Positions 10,906 through 22,168 of a DNA stretch of 64,000 bases are shown here, in pieces. The stretch is from Immersiella caudata (taxonomy: Eukaryota > Ascomycota > Sordariomycetes > Sordariales > Lasiosphaeriaceae). Each line of letters opens with the position of its first letter. Position 1 is the stretch's first letter. Made by a program: the position numbers and the translations under genes. A model generated the notes under the pieces. The model ran no database searches. It was given only the letters and a program-made list of their open reading frames with translations, and was not told the origin of the DNA. The stretch covers positions 4,030,001 through 4,094,000 of the forward strand of contig JAULSU010000004.1 in NCBI GenBank assembly GCA_030512335.1, written 5' to 3'.

Positions 10906-12267
10906 CTACTCTGAGATGAAGGTGGCTTCGCTGAGCAGCTCGCCTTCTTCGATGATTTCTTGATCGCCGATCTTCAGCTTCAGGGAGAGCTTCTTGGCAT
11001 GAGGGCAGTACTGATGATGTGCCACTTGTCAGCAAAATATTTCACCTCGACTAGTGAGTTCGAGAGCAAGCCCACCTGGTAAATATACGGTTTTGTGCCT
11101 GCTGCCGCCTGCACAATGCTCTTCACAAACCCGGGGACCTCCGCCATGACATCTATCCTGTCGAGCCTATCCTCGAGCGCGCCTTCAATGATTGCCTCTG
11201 CGAGCTTCCCATCCTTGGTCGTGCCCTTCCAAGTATACCTGATTGTGGCCGGCTCTGGCCAGTCGTTTTCGTTGTCGCCCTTAACTTCGAGATGTGTAGC
11301 CGCATTCGAGGAACCCGCAAAGATCACCTCCCCGTCCTTGACGATGCCACCGACGTTCACAACGGTCGAGCCGTAGGAAGGGGGTGTTGTGAACTCCATT
11401 AAGACTGCAGAGTAGCTAGGGCCTTGGAAGTTGCAGAAATTCCAGCGTGCAGCAGCATGGTGTGGCTTCATGCCCTGGAGAGCCATGACGAAGAGACCCT
11501 TCCCCTTGAAGTCGATCGGGCCGTCCTTGGTGGTAATGGTGCCCTCCGCAGCGCACCTCGGCCAGAAGGCGTGGCGCATTGAACCCCATGGGTGCTTGAG
11601 ATCGGTCCCAAAAAGCGTCTTTCCCGTCTTTCCGGCCTGAAAGCCCGGCGCGACCCGCTTGAGGGACAAGTTGACAATGGCTCTGTCATCGTTCATCGAC
11701 TTGATGGTGTATGTAGTTCCGTCGTCGGAAAGCTCGACGGCGCAGTCGTTGGCGTAGAAGTCGGTCCTGTCCTCGCTGAACTCGTGATGGCTGAGCGCCG
11801 TCGAGCACCAAAGATGCTCCTTAGCCTTATCGAAGCTGAAGATCTTGGTGTTGAACTGGCAGGTCGTCCGAATGCCACTATTTCGAGCATCAGCGCGATG
11901 GTTTCCATCGCCAAAACAACACCGGCGGGCGAGGGGCCACATACGCCACGTTACTATAGATGACTTGGACAAACACGACCTGTCCGTTATCCGCCGCGAT
12001 GTAAAACGTCTGCGTCTCGACGCAGGTCGAGTCCATGGCCTGCCATTTCAGGTCGTCTCGCGTGAGCTCTGTGTATGGCGTGGTCTTGGCCTCCTCGGCG
12101 ACGGATTGAATGGCCGATGGGCCGTAGATAGGCTCCTGGGTGCCGGCGACGTTGGCTACCCTACGTAGCGACAAACAGTTAGGCTCACATTCGAACGCGC
12201 AGGGCGAAGGCCCAGGTGGCGTTGGCGACTGGAGGGCTGCTTACTGTTGTTGCACCCATTTGAACAT
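10906..12267 (-). CDS. SVF1: Survival factor 1 (Svf1)
   Basis: Four exons: 12245-12267, 11945-12160, 11076-11877 and 10906-11010. The introns are 84, 67 and 65 nt and all joins keep frame, giving 381 residues. The first exon codes only MFKWVQQQ, split inside a codon. Family hallmarks are clear: ETQTFY near residue 57, GIRTTCQFNTKIF, PWGSMRHAFWPR, FKGKGLFVMALQGMKPHHAA, ENDWPEP and DVMAEVPGFVKSIVQAAAGT, ending in SLKLKIGDQE and a short acidic tail. Svf1 has a tandem lipocalin-like fold. In yeast it is needed for survival after oxidative stress and has been linked to ceramide handling between the ER and Golgi. The length is typical for filamentous fungi (yeast Svf1 is longer). Divergent from the mitochondrial L11 gene. 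Confidence 0.95.
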
Positions 12268-12735
12268 GATGGCGGTTTTTGAGTCGGCGGAGCGGGGGAA
12301 CACTGGATCGTCAGGCACAGTTCGTGGAGAATATAACAGAGTTTTCGAAGACACTCGGTTCGAGATTGAAGAGGTATTCACCGCCGTCTGGCTCGACCTT
12401 GGTGGTATGTAATAAGAGGGGAGCCCAAGTACAGAGGGGCTCGGCTGTTGGTTGGCGGGCAGGCTGCTGCTGACTGGTCGTCCCAGGACGTCACTGGCAC
12501 GTTCTGCAGGGGTCCTGCCCGAACCCAGGGTCACCCGCACGGTGTACACTGTGGCTGAAAGTGGCTGACGCAGCGACGGGAGGGCCGATTTTTTTGCAGC
12601 TGTCGCGAGCATCCGAGGTTCAGGGAGCTCCAACTTCGGCGACACCAACACTGGTCAGCCCGATACCGACGCACATTCGCCTGGTTACTCCATCACCTAC
12701 GGGGTTTCAAAACCGCTTGCAATCCCGCCGTCGAA
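12268..12735. promoter_or_regulatory. Divergent promoter, SVF1 / mitochondrial L11
   Basis: A 468-bp spacer between two divergent start codons. Near its middle (about 12483-12497) is a near-palindrome CCAGGACGTCACTGG containing 7 of 8 bases of the CRE/ATF site TGACGTCA. That such a site could serve the stress gene SVF1 is only an inference. Confidence 0.4.
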
Positions 12736-13272
12736 ATGTCGAAGGCTGCTCGCGGATCCGCTGCGGCGGCGGCCGAGCAGATGGTGAAGCTTATCGTCGG
12801 CGCCGGGCAGGCCAGCGCCGGCCCCCCGGTCGGTCCGGCTTTGGGAAGCAAGGGCGTCAAGTCAATAGACTTTGTGAAGGTAGAATTGTCTGCGAATCTC
12901 CTAGAATTTCATGCGCTGACTGTTTCCCAACAACAGGAGTTCAACGCAAGGACTGCCCACCTTGTACCTGGCACTCCTATGCCCGTGAGGGTGATGGTAC
13001 GACCAGACAGAACATTCTACTTCGATATCAGGACGCCTCACACATCATGGCTGCTTCTGCACACGGCAGCAATTGCGCCGGGGAAGAAGGGGAGACCCAT
13101 GGGTGCGAGCCGACCTGGCCACGAAACAGTCGGAACTGTCAGCCTCAAGCACATCTACGAGATCGCCAAAATCAAGCAATCGGAGCTGCGCTTGTCTGGG
13201 TTGCCACTGGAGGGTCTTTGCCGGTCCATCATTTTCCAGGCGAGGTCGATTGGGATCAATGTTGTCGCTTAG
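12736..13272 (+). CDS. MRPL19: Mitochondrial large-subunit ribosomal protein uL11m
   Basis: Two exons, 12736-12879 and 12937-13272, give 159 residues. The 57-nt intron (GTAGAA...CAACAG, branch GCTGAC) has no stop in frame, so an unspliced copy would read through with 19 extra residues. The splice is chosen because it restores the conserved L11 sequence across the join (SIDFVK to EFNART). L11 landmarks: VKLIVGAGQASAGPPVGPALG at the N-terminus (residues about 17-37), the hinge VMVRPDRTFYFDI, the proline-rich linker TPHTSWLL, and the C-terminal RNA-binding domain with VGTVSLKHIYEIAKIK and CRSIIFQARSIGI. The protein binds 23S-type rRNA at the GTPase stalk base in mitoribosomes. The symbol is that of the yeast orthologue. 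Confidence 0.93.
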   Translation: MSKAARGSAAAAAEQMVKLIVGAGQASAGPPVGPALGSKGVKSIDFVKVELSANLLEFHALTVSQQQEFNARTAHLVPGTPMPVRVMVRPDRTFYFDIRTPHTSWLLLHTAAIAPGKKGRPMGASRPGHETVGTVSLKHIYEIAKIKQSELRLSGLPLEGLCRSIIFQARSIGINVVA

Positions 13273-14664
13273 GTCTGTCGACACAGCTTGGACGGCGTCA
13301 CGGTTGCTTCTGGTGGCAGAGGTGGGACATAGAATTTACCATCTTGTACAAATCTCAACAAACGGATGGGAGCGTGATGGCAAAGGCACAGAGCCCCATG
13401 GATAACAGCTCTGTGTTTGTACGATAGCTGGGAGGTTTGTAAGATGGTGATTTTGACCAAGAGTTGTGGCGGTGCTGTCATTCTTCACTTGTTCGATGTT
13501 GAATCAGCGTGGCTTTGGCTGTCTCACCGAGTGCGGCGTCTTTCGCTGGTCGCTGGCAGGCAGACAGCCAGACCGGCAACGACCGGACCCTCCTTCACTT
13601 TCTGGGCTGGATAGATTACAGGGGCTGTCTCCGCCGGGAGACCAGTCGGGGCCTTTCTGGAGACAAACTCTTGTGTGTTGGTGTCACAGAGTTGAGCTGC
13701 TGTCACACTGGTAGTCCGTTTGCGGCGACAAAATCGCAAAAGAGGGAGGATAAGAGTAGACACGCCCTGTGCAGTTTTCATCTCTCAATGGCAATGTATC
13801 ATGCGTTGAACTCTGAAGTGAATTGTCCATTTTTGCGGTATCTCGGCGTGCCGCGCAGTCGTCAGGGGCGTGTTCCAGCCGGTGTGCGTCGTCTCCAGAC
13901 ACCGTTCCGTGTGCCGCAGACATCTGCGTCAGTGCTTCCTTTCCCGGCTCAGCCAACCTAACGCGCCTGGAAGATCCGAGCACTCGGCGTCGGGGTCGAC
14001 GGCGCAGACAACCACAGGTTCCGTTTTCATCCCGGCACTTCCGACTGCCAGCCATACCCAGCACCCCACGTGCACTCGAACCAAGACCTCCGAACCTGAC
14101 TCCTGTCCCAAACCGCCATTGCTTCAAAATTCCGGGAACCTGTCGGCGTGGCGAACGCGATACGCCCTGGGCATTTTTTTTTCGGCCTCTGCCCTCCTTG
14201 AGTCATTGCTCCCGGGAAAAGCTGGTCTGCTTGTGTCAATGCAGCAAGACTCCAGAGCGGCGGGCAGTCATTAGAAAGCGCTTTAGTCAGGCCCCACCGC
14301 TTCAACCAGCGAGGCACCCTAACATCTCAAAAGCTCCCGTCGGATACCTGTGCCACCTGCGAATTGCGGCGGGGAGTGGCAGTACCACGCAGGTATCTTT
14401 TCAATGCCCCACCAAATCGATCGCATCGACGAGGGGTCGGCCATCTTCGCTCTCTCAGCGCCGTCCGTCCCGCGTCATTCTTTGGCGCGGTCGTTTCTTC
14501 TTATCTGCAACCGATTTTTGCGATCTCACCTCGCAGCCCGGGCTTTGCGCCGTCATTGTCGCCGTCCCTTGCTTTGCATTTGTTTTCGGAGCCCCTCAGC
14601 GAGTCTGTAACTACGCTGCCCGCCTTTTTTTTCATTTTTATTTTGGAGCCGTACAAACGCAATC
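13273..14664. other. Intergenic, promoter/leader of the Hal4-type kinase
   Basis: 1.4 kb between two genes on the + strand. A T-rich stretch (about 14625-14645) lies just before the kinase ATG. Open frames here, including one of 307 codons overlapping the kinase start, have Ser/Arg/Pro-rich composition without any domain and are taken as chance. Confidence 0.5.
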
Positions 14665-17336
14665 ATGGCATCCTCGACTCATCAGAAGCCGGATCAGCAA
14701 CGCCAACAGGTCGTTAAAGGTGAGTGTCGAAAAAAATCACCGTTAAACTCCGACGATTGCCCCTCCTTCTGGACCCCCACGCAGCCTGTGATATCACGAC
14801 CAAAAGGCGCCACAAGAAGGGAATCTGGAGGTTGTGCAAGCATATTGTACCTTGACTCACTTTCGGTCCGTGCCTTTTAGACGCCGTCCAAAATGCGCCT
14901 TCCGTTGCAGGCGGTGAGCAAGACTCGCAGACGCCGCCTGCCGTCCGCTTCAAATCTACTATCGAAGAGATCGCTCCCGATGACACCAGCACGACTCTCC
15001 CCGCCCCTATCAAAAATTTGTCGCTTGGAGAGCCCGGCGAGGTTACACCTGAACAGCTTCGAGATCTCTCCAAGAGGCTGAAAGCATGTCCGTTGCAAGA
15101 ACGGCGTATGAACATCTTCTCGTACGAAGCTTTTTCACTGCCGCCATCCCGGGTACGTAAAAGCCGGACCGCAATGAGCCATCCGCAGCGCCGCCGGGCC
15201 ACCCGGATGGCCCGGAACGTGGCTAGTGAGCCTAGTGCGGGCTATCGACGTGCTGTCGCTCAGCTTCCTCGAAGCCTGCTAACTTGTTGTGTTGTAGACA
15301 GTTTCCCGTGATGACGAGTCTAGAGAACCGAGCCGCGAACCCACCAGAAGCTCGGCGGGCCACAACTCACCACGCCTACACCCCAGTGTGAGGAGCACCG
15401 AGATGCATACACCTCCGTTGACACCGGCAGGAACTGAGTCCATCGAAGGCGAACTTCACCGAGAGCACCCGGCTGTCCAAGACCGCCTAGGTCGGACCCC
15501 TGATATCATCACCCCTCAGGACTCGTCGTCCCACGAGCCTTCATCACCCGGCCCTGCCCGACTGACGGTGCATGTACCGCCGGCGTCATCTTCTTCCGAT
15601 CAGCTATCGCCCAGACCTCCTTCATCCGATGGCCGGGACCACCTACATACCCCAGTGGGAGACCACCGCCGGGGCCTCTTCTCTATAGGGACGGGGAACA
15701 ACTCGCCAACCGGCTCCGTCCCGGTCTCCCGCGAGTCCAGCCCGTCCCGATCAGCCGCCGCTTCGCAGTTTTACACAAGACAGGCTCCACCCCAAGGAGA
15801 TGCGAACGACCCGTACTCGGCAACCCGGCGACAAGCGCAAAAGGGTATCGAGCCCCGGTTCGTTTTCTCCCGAAAAAAGAAGACCGGCTCACCAACGTCT
15901 TCGAGCATTGGTGTACCCAGGGTGTCATTAGACAAGCGCCACGGCAAGAAAGATGACGTCCAGGCAGATGATAGCTCTGCAATCCACAGCAGAACGAGTT
16001 CCATGGCAAATCTCACCAGGTTCTTCAAGGGGGGGCCGGGGAAAGTAAAGAGAGCGGCGTCTCCAGCACCCTCAGTCCGATCTGGGAGAAAAACCCCACC
16101 TGGGACTAAGGCGCCACAAATGCCGTTTGGAGATGACCACGGATTGTCTTCCAAGTATGGAAAGCTGGGAAAAGTTCTAGGTGCCGGAGCTGGTGGATCT
16201 GTGCGGCTTATGAAGCGCGGTGAGGACGGCGTTGTTTTCGCTGTCAAGGAATTTCGGCCGCGCCACTCCTACGAGACCGAACGAGAGTATGTCAAGAAAC
16301 TGACAGCCGAGTATTGCATGGGATCATCGCTCCACCACGGCAATGTCATTGAAACACTCGACATTGTGCAGGAGAAAGGGAAATGGTATGAGGTGATGGA
16401 GTACGCGCCCTTTGACTTATTTGCTATCGTCATGACTGGCAAGATGTCGCGCGAGGAAATCAGCTGCTGTTTTTTGCAAATTCTCAGCGGCGTGACATAC
16501 CTTCACAGCATGGGTTTGGCACATCGGGATCTGAAACTTGACAACGTCGTTGTGAGCGAGCATGGCATCATGAAAATCATCGATTTCGGCAGTGCACATG
16601 TTTTCAAGTACCCATTCGAAAGCGGTATCGTTTTAGCCGGAGGTTAGTACCTCTAACCCCTATTCTTTCGAGCGCCAGCACTGACCAAGCGTAACTCGTA
16701 GGCATTGTGGGATCGGACCCCTATCTCGCACCAGAGGTGTACGATGAGCGGAAGTATGACCCGCAAGCAGTTGACATCTGGTCACTTGCCATCATCTACT
16801 GTTGCATGACGCTACGGCGGTTTCCCTGGAAGGTACCGCGCCTCAGCGACAGCTCGTTCAAGCTTTTTGCAGCAGACCCTTCACCGGGCCATGACCCTAA
16901 AAAGTTCATGCTCCCGCCATCACAATCGACCTCCGCACTCACCGAGATACCGCATAGGGACCTCGATCCCTCCGTGTTCTTTGCCCAGGACGCCCCCAAA
17001 GCCGAAGAGAACAAGCCTGACACTCCGAAAGCCTCATCTTCGGCCGGACCTGACGGTGCAACCACAAATGCCGCACCTGAGAAAAAGGAGATTATTCGTG
17101 GACCTTGGAGGATCCTGCGTCTTCTTCCCAGGGAAAGCCGCCACGTCATCGGACGAATGCTGGAGATTGACCCCAAAAAGCGAGCGAAGATGAGCGAAAT
17201 CCTCGATGATCCTTGGGTCGCCGACACGGTGATTTGCCGACAAATGGAAGGCAGCGTGGTGGTAAAAGCCGAAGATCACACCCACATTTTGGAGCCACCA
17301 TCAGGGTCGGGAGGGGGCAATGCAGCCGAGAAGTGA
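14665..17336 (+). CDS. HAL4: Hal4/Sat4-type serine/threonine protein kinase
   Basis: Four exons: 14665-14719, 14881-15152, 15298-16642 and 16702-17336. Introns of 161, 145 and 59 nt have GT-AG ends and the frame is kept throughout, giving 768 residues. The N-terminal 390 residues are Ser/Pro-rich, with a conserved patch LQERRMNIFSYEAFSLPPSR near 90-109. The kinase domain starts near 396 with a glycine loop (GAGAGGSVRL), then FAVKEF (Lys426), HRDLKLDN (about 518-525), DFG (about 538) and a Pro-Glu APE equivalent (YLAPEV). Like Hal4/Hal5 (NPR/HAL family) it has a long loop in the C-lobe (AADPSPG... to ...RGPWRIL). In yeast this family stabilises Trk potassium transporters and supports salt tolerance. 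Assignment to the family is firm; Hal4 rather than Hal5 or another paralogue is likely but not proven. Confidence 0.85.
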
Positions 17337-18419
17337 AGCAGGCACATCTGCTGTTTGCAACGATTACCGCAGGCTATGTTAATCACTTTTATTACATTTG
17401 GCATACATATCAACTATCTCTTCTATTGTAGGATATTGGAGGCGTTTCGACTCAAGGTGCAAGAGCTATACTAGGGCCGAGGCCTACCTAGGAAGCGTTG
17501 TTTTGCTTTTATTTGGAGTTTCAGGACATTCGAATGGCGCAAGGGATTCTTCTTGTCTGCTCCTCCCTGGTGGTAGATTTGGCTTTTGGGTATAAGTATC
17601 TCATCGGAGGAGGACAAGGGCTGACCGAGGCTGCAGGTGGGCTGCCTGCCAGGCTTGACCGATTACATTGACAATTGTCGTCTGCATTAGTACACAATCT
17701 TTTCTTCATGTCTTGAAGCATGGCAAAGGTAGACAGCCATGGAACGGATGAGGCATTGGGGGCTCAAAGGAACGTAAAGTGAACGTACACGACGGCCACC
17801 CAACATAGAGTAGAACCGCCATCAATAAGACTTGTCAAGGGTTTTCGCAAAGGACTTGGGATTCTGTTTTGGGGAATGTGATCTCGTTGCCAGGAGTCCA
17901 GCTAAAAGCTCAGCCGGGTAGAGGGTCCTCAAGTCAACAACTCAAGGCAAGCCTGCCTGGATTTCTAAGCAGATGAGAAAGCTCAGTGTGCGCGCACTCT
18001 TTTGTTGCACAGAATGAAGTGTCTGCTCCAACATCCGAAACCCTTGTGGTGCACCCTTCACCAAACAGGCGTTTGGCAAGTTTCTGCCTCACCAGACATG
18101 TATACCTTTACTGACAACAAACCACCCGGGCCTAACATTTACTTTTATCTAACACAAGATCCCCATTCACATCCCTCATTTCATCATGAAGACGTTGCTC
18201 ATGCCGTACCTTCATTTACCCATACCACCAATTATCAATATTGACTCCGAAGAGTGAAAGAAGGGCCCAGGTTTCAATCACGTGGAAGGACCGATATATT
18301 TTGGGGCCTAAACAGGCACCACAACCTTTAGGTTAAAAGAGACCGCCTATGCCAGAAGCGAGAGACGATATTTGTTGAAGAATTAGAATGAAGAGAAACC
18401 GAGAACCGTACGGTGTCGT
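17337..18419. other. Convergent 3' region
   Basis: Holds the 3' flanks of the kinase gene (+) and the Zn2Cys6 regulator (-). Nothing else seen. Confidence 0.5.
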
Positions 18420-21033
18420 CTATAGAGTGGGCTTTTCGTCAGGTGACGGAAGTAGAAGGGTTGAACAAAACATAAACTCGAACGACCGTGGGTCGGTTGG
18501 TGAGAAGGTTGGGTTGTCCTGCTTTGCTTTGACCTCCGCAACTGGGAAGGGCCGTCGTTAGCGGAAGACGGGAGGATCGGCGGGGGAGCTTACAATCAAG
18601 GTTGACGGTTTCAAAGTAGTGTCTGACTGTAGTGTCTTCTTCGTCGGTGATGAGCTTACCGTCCGAGTTTCGGCAAGCTGTTCGCGGCTGCACTTTTCGA
18701 ATGGCAAGCAGCATTCGCAGCAAGTCTGACATTACGCGGCCCTGGCGAAGAAATGTGGAAGGTTCCTTGGGAAGAGGCCAGACCATCCTTAGGTTAGGTT
18801 GTTCCCATGCTTTGAATTCCCAAGTAGACTTCTCGATGCAATTGAGGAGAATCATGCTCGTCAGGTACATGTTGAAGTCCATCTTCACCTTGCTGTCTTG
18901 AAGCACACGCTGCATCCCAGTGAGAAGAGTCTTGCTCGTTTGGCTGGCCTTCCGTTCGGCTCCTGCTGTAAGCTGAAGACAGATGGTTGTGAAAGTTTCC
19001 TGGTGGGTGTCCTCCTTGATGTACTGGGCTGGTGGGCTCTCATCGCCGCCGACGGTGCTGACAACAGACATGACCCACTGTCGTTCCCGGTTCACCAACT
19101 CGACATGACCCCACAGTTCGATGGCCTTCTTCAGCAGCTCGTCATTGGAGGCGTTGGCAAGTTCCAAACCCTGTCGCAAAGTTGCCTGGACGAAGTGCGA
19201 GGGTTCTTGGTTGATGAGCTCCGGCAGGATCTCGCGCATGTACTTCTCAACCTTGGCCGGGATATCTTGCTTTTCGTCCAACATCATTACGCTGTAAGAA
19301 GGGGTGCTGTTATCGAAACCCACAGCTGTAGCCTGGCCCTCATCCTCTGGAATCTTTTCGCTTTGTAAGATGTGGAGCTGTAACCGGCTTGGATGCTCTG
19401 GGAAGTTGTGCGCCTCTAATACAAGGCCTCGATCTACAAGATTGGTAGCCAACTGCTTTAGTTTGTTGATATGATTCTGAGCCATGACGTTCTGAACTGC
19501 GGCTTGGTACATGTCCAGCTGTTCTGTAAACTTGGCCCTGCAACACCCGCTGCGCCAAATTCGAGGAGATAGCACCTTGCGGCAGGTTTCGCATGGCTCG
19601 CCTTTTGAGCATGTCTTTCTCAAAATCTTGCAGCGAATGCAGGCGCCTATCTTCCGCACATCTTTGACCTGCTCCCGCCGTTCTGGGGTGAAGCGTTGCC
19701 GTGCATGGCGGGACTTTGCCCCGTTCGCCTCAAGACGAAACCCTCCCCTTGTGGCTGGCGCGGCTATGTTCATAGCTGGGTCGAGCTGGGGATGATAGCC
19801 TTCAGTAGGGTAGGTAATTTCACCCCAGGGCTGGGCAACAGTCGGCGCAGAGATTGAGATTGGCTGCTCAATGGGGCTTTGAGGGGTGCTGGATGTTGCT
19901 GGGACATCTACCGGCGTGCTGACGGCAGCATTCACAGCTGCGGTAGCAGCTGCGGCGGCTGCGGCTGCTTCGGCTCCCAAGAGTTGTGGATCAAGCAGTC
20001 CAGGTTGTAGACGAGCAGTGGCGGCTGCGGCCATTGTAAGATTCGTAGGCTCGCTGCTGGCGTTGTCTGCACGCAGAAGGTCTTGTATTCGATCTTCAGG
20101 AGTCATCTCGGCCTCCTGTGGCGACACTTGCTCTCCTGTAGCATCTTGCGCATTAGACCTAGCGCCCCGAAGCGCGAAACGAAAGCTTGCATACCTTTTG
20201 CGTCTTCTGCCGGCTGAACCTCTTGGCTATCCTCGGGGAACTGCGGTTGCATCTCGAAGCGTTCTGCACTGTGAGGGGCGGATGATAACGTACCAGCCTG
20301 CCCTGGGGGCTGAGACTGGACTTGATCGTCGTTCCTCTCCACCTGCGTAAAGACCCTCGATACCTCTGCTAGCATTCCGAGCGCTGTCCAGTCTCGCTGC
20401 ATGTCGCGCTGGGCCATGGAAACATCGGTTGAAGGGCCATTGGGCTGGCTTTGCAGCTGCTGCCCATGCTGAGGGGCATGGTGAGGAAGCTGCCCTTGCT
20501 GTGCGTGTTTACTCATTCCCGACAAGGAAAGTAAGATGTTAACGCGTTCGCTCTACCATACTCCATCATCAGTTTTCGTCCGAGAGGTCAGGCTTGGGCA
20601 TGTCTGGGGCGTTGTGGCGTTTTTGGATCAATTGCTTTGCTTGACGTAATTGAAATAGGCATTCGAAAGAAAAGGCATAGCAATTTACCTCGCTGATCCC
20701 CGGGCATTTTTTTGTAAGATGCCCAGTAAGAGTATCGAGGCGTCCACGGGGGAAATGCTCTCCACACCTGCGCCAAACTCATTAGCGATGCCGAGAGGGA
20801 CTATGGCACTGGAGCACAAACTGGCGACACGTATGTCTGCAGAACGTATCAGCTGGTTGTCTCCGGATTTTGCTTGACTGATTTCCTAATCCCTGATAAT
20901 AACAAACAAACAAAGCGGAATAAATCAGGAGCAGAGGCGTGAACAGCACTTACGGATATCTGTTGGACTGGTCGGGGAGCTTGACACCTCGATCAAAGTA
21001 CTGCCCAATAAGGGGATTCGGCCTCCGCCCCAT
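18420..21033 (-). CDS. Dual zinc-binding transcription factor (Cys/His finger plus Zn2Cys6)
   Basis: The 3' part is firm: exons 20195-20516, 18594-20135 and 18420-18541 join in frame (introns of 59 and 52 nt). It carries Q-rich and poly-Ala stretches, a Zn2Cys6 cluster (C-x2-C-x6-C-x5-C-x2-C-x12-C, starting CIRCKILRKTC and PCETC) and a long helical C-terminal region. The 5' part starts at the ATG at 21031-21033 with exon 20954-21033 (MGRRPNPLIGQYFDRG), a 15-nt microexon 20822-20836, and exon 20689-20767. These splice in frame to HTCRQCGEHFPRGR...HLTKKCPG, a BED/C2H2-like finger. Between 20517 and 20688 the join is unsettled: the frame stays open from the finger to a TGA near 20560, and the exon beginning KHAQQGQL needs a phase-2 junction near 20513-20560. 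If the join fails, the start would be the ATG at 20516 (661 residues). DNA binding and regulation are inferred from the two metal clusters. Confidence 0.8.
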
Positions 21034-21683
21034 TGCCGTCGCTGGCGCCGGCGTCGTCGCCAGCCGGTATCGTCACCGTCGTGGTTGTTGCCGTCGGTGA
21101 GAGATGGTGGTTTGCGCCTTCACTTTGCGGTGAAAAATTCTGCCGGCGGAATGAGGGGCTTGTTGGAACGACTGTCGCTCGACATTTTGGCGGTCAAGAC
21201 GATGCACGGCCAGGAACCTGTGAAGTCACGTGAGATAGAGGACCGTGCGTTCTCTGGAATGTGGGATGAAACCGTTGTAGTTCTCATCCTTGCACTGGCT
21301 TGGCCGACGACATGACTTCGCTGGTGAATGGTGGGGGATCGACGTGATGGAAGACATGAGCCTGTGTTTCGATAAAAGGATGAGCCCCATGGCTGAGCAA
21401 AAAGCCAAATGCACGTTAGGCAGCGGAGCCAGTCTTCACCTTGGTTTGCATGACGTGCGGAGGGGGTGCATTCACAGCGACATGTGACAGAGCAGTTGAG
21501 ATCCAGGATCATGTGGAATGGACACTCAGAGCCTCGAGGTGCCATAAAGGCCGAACAGCGCTTTTGGACAAAATGACCTGCTGGACTACACCACTCAGGG
21601 ACATCCGATGTGTTTCAACATGGGCTTCCGAGTTTTTATGTGCTGTGGACTGTTGAACCTGAATGTTTCTTAAACAGACAATG

Positions 21684-21697
21684 TAGGGTTAGGGTTA
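21684..21697 (+). repeat. Telomere-like TTAGGG dimer
   Basis: TAGGGTTAGGGTTA: two adjoining copies of the fungal telomere unit inside a chromosome arm. Two copies can occur by chance, and such boxes also occur in promoters. Notable mainly because repeat relics follow directly. Confidence 0.45.
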
Positions 21698-21814
21698 TGG
21701 CATAGCCATGCCTATCTTCAACATGACATATATTTGCACCATACCCTCTGCCTATGCACACCATATCCCACACATAACTGTTAACTCTGCACTAGACTCT
21801 TGTAACTACGGCGG

Positions 21815-21946
21815 CCCTGTTATAGCCACGCCTTAGGCCTATTTCTAGCTAAAGGGAAGTATTGGAATTAGCTAGAAAGACTGTAAAAGCTACTTCTAAT
21901 ACCACCCTTTAGCTGGAAAAAGGCCTCTGGTGTAGCGGTAATAGAG
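21815..21946. mobile_element. Decayed foldback / MITE-like inverted repeat
   Basis: The left inner arm 21836-21872 (GGCCTATTTCTAGCTAAAGG...) and right inner arm 21889-21925 pair as an inverted repeat, with about 31 of 37 positions matching around a 16-nt loop. The likeness continues outward for about 21 more bases on each side (roughly 14 of 21), and several differences there are C/T or G/A transitions. No open frame lies inside. The structure and TA-rich composition fit a non-autonomous foldback transposon remnant aged by RIP-like mutation. No target-site duplication could be identified by eye. Confidence 0.6.
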
Positions 21947-22130
21947 GTTGCCGCAATGGTGGTGGTGGTGTGCTGTATGTGTGAATGCGGTGCCAATGGA
22001 CGGATAGTGCGGTGCGAATAGACATTTTATCTTCAATCTCTCCCTTGGTTACAAACGATGTTAGAACCATCCGTCAACTTGAATGTAGAAACCTCGCTGA
22101 AACACACCCCAAATGTGAGCCAGCTTGGAT

Positions 22131-22168
22131 TGGGTTGGGTTGGGTTGGGTTGGGTTGGGTTGGGTTGG
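22131..22168 (+). repeat. TGGGT minisatellite, seven copies
   Basis: Seven perfect tandem TGGGT units (22131-22165) followed by a partial unit, in the promoter of the esterase gene about 415 bp before its ATG. G-rich runs of this kind can form G-quadruplexes; that is inference. Confidence 0.9.

Noticed and set aside
12561..13427. 288-codon + frame over the mitochondrial L11 gene
   Set aside because: Different frame from the conserved L11 exons; Cys/Arg/Gly-rich noise without a domain.
13823..14746. 307-codon + frame before and overlapping the kinase start
   Set aside because: Runs into the first kinase intron, has no homology-like pattern, and lies in a normal promoter/leader region.
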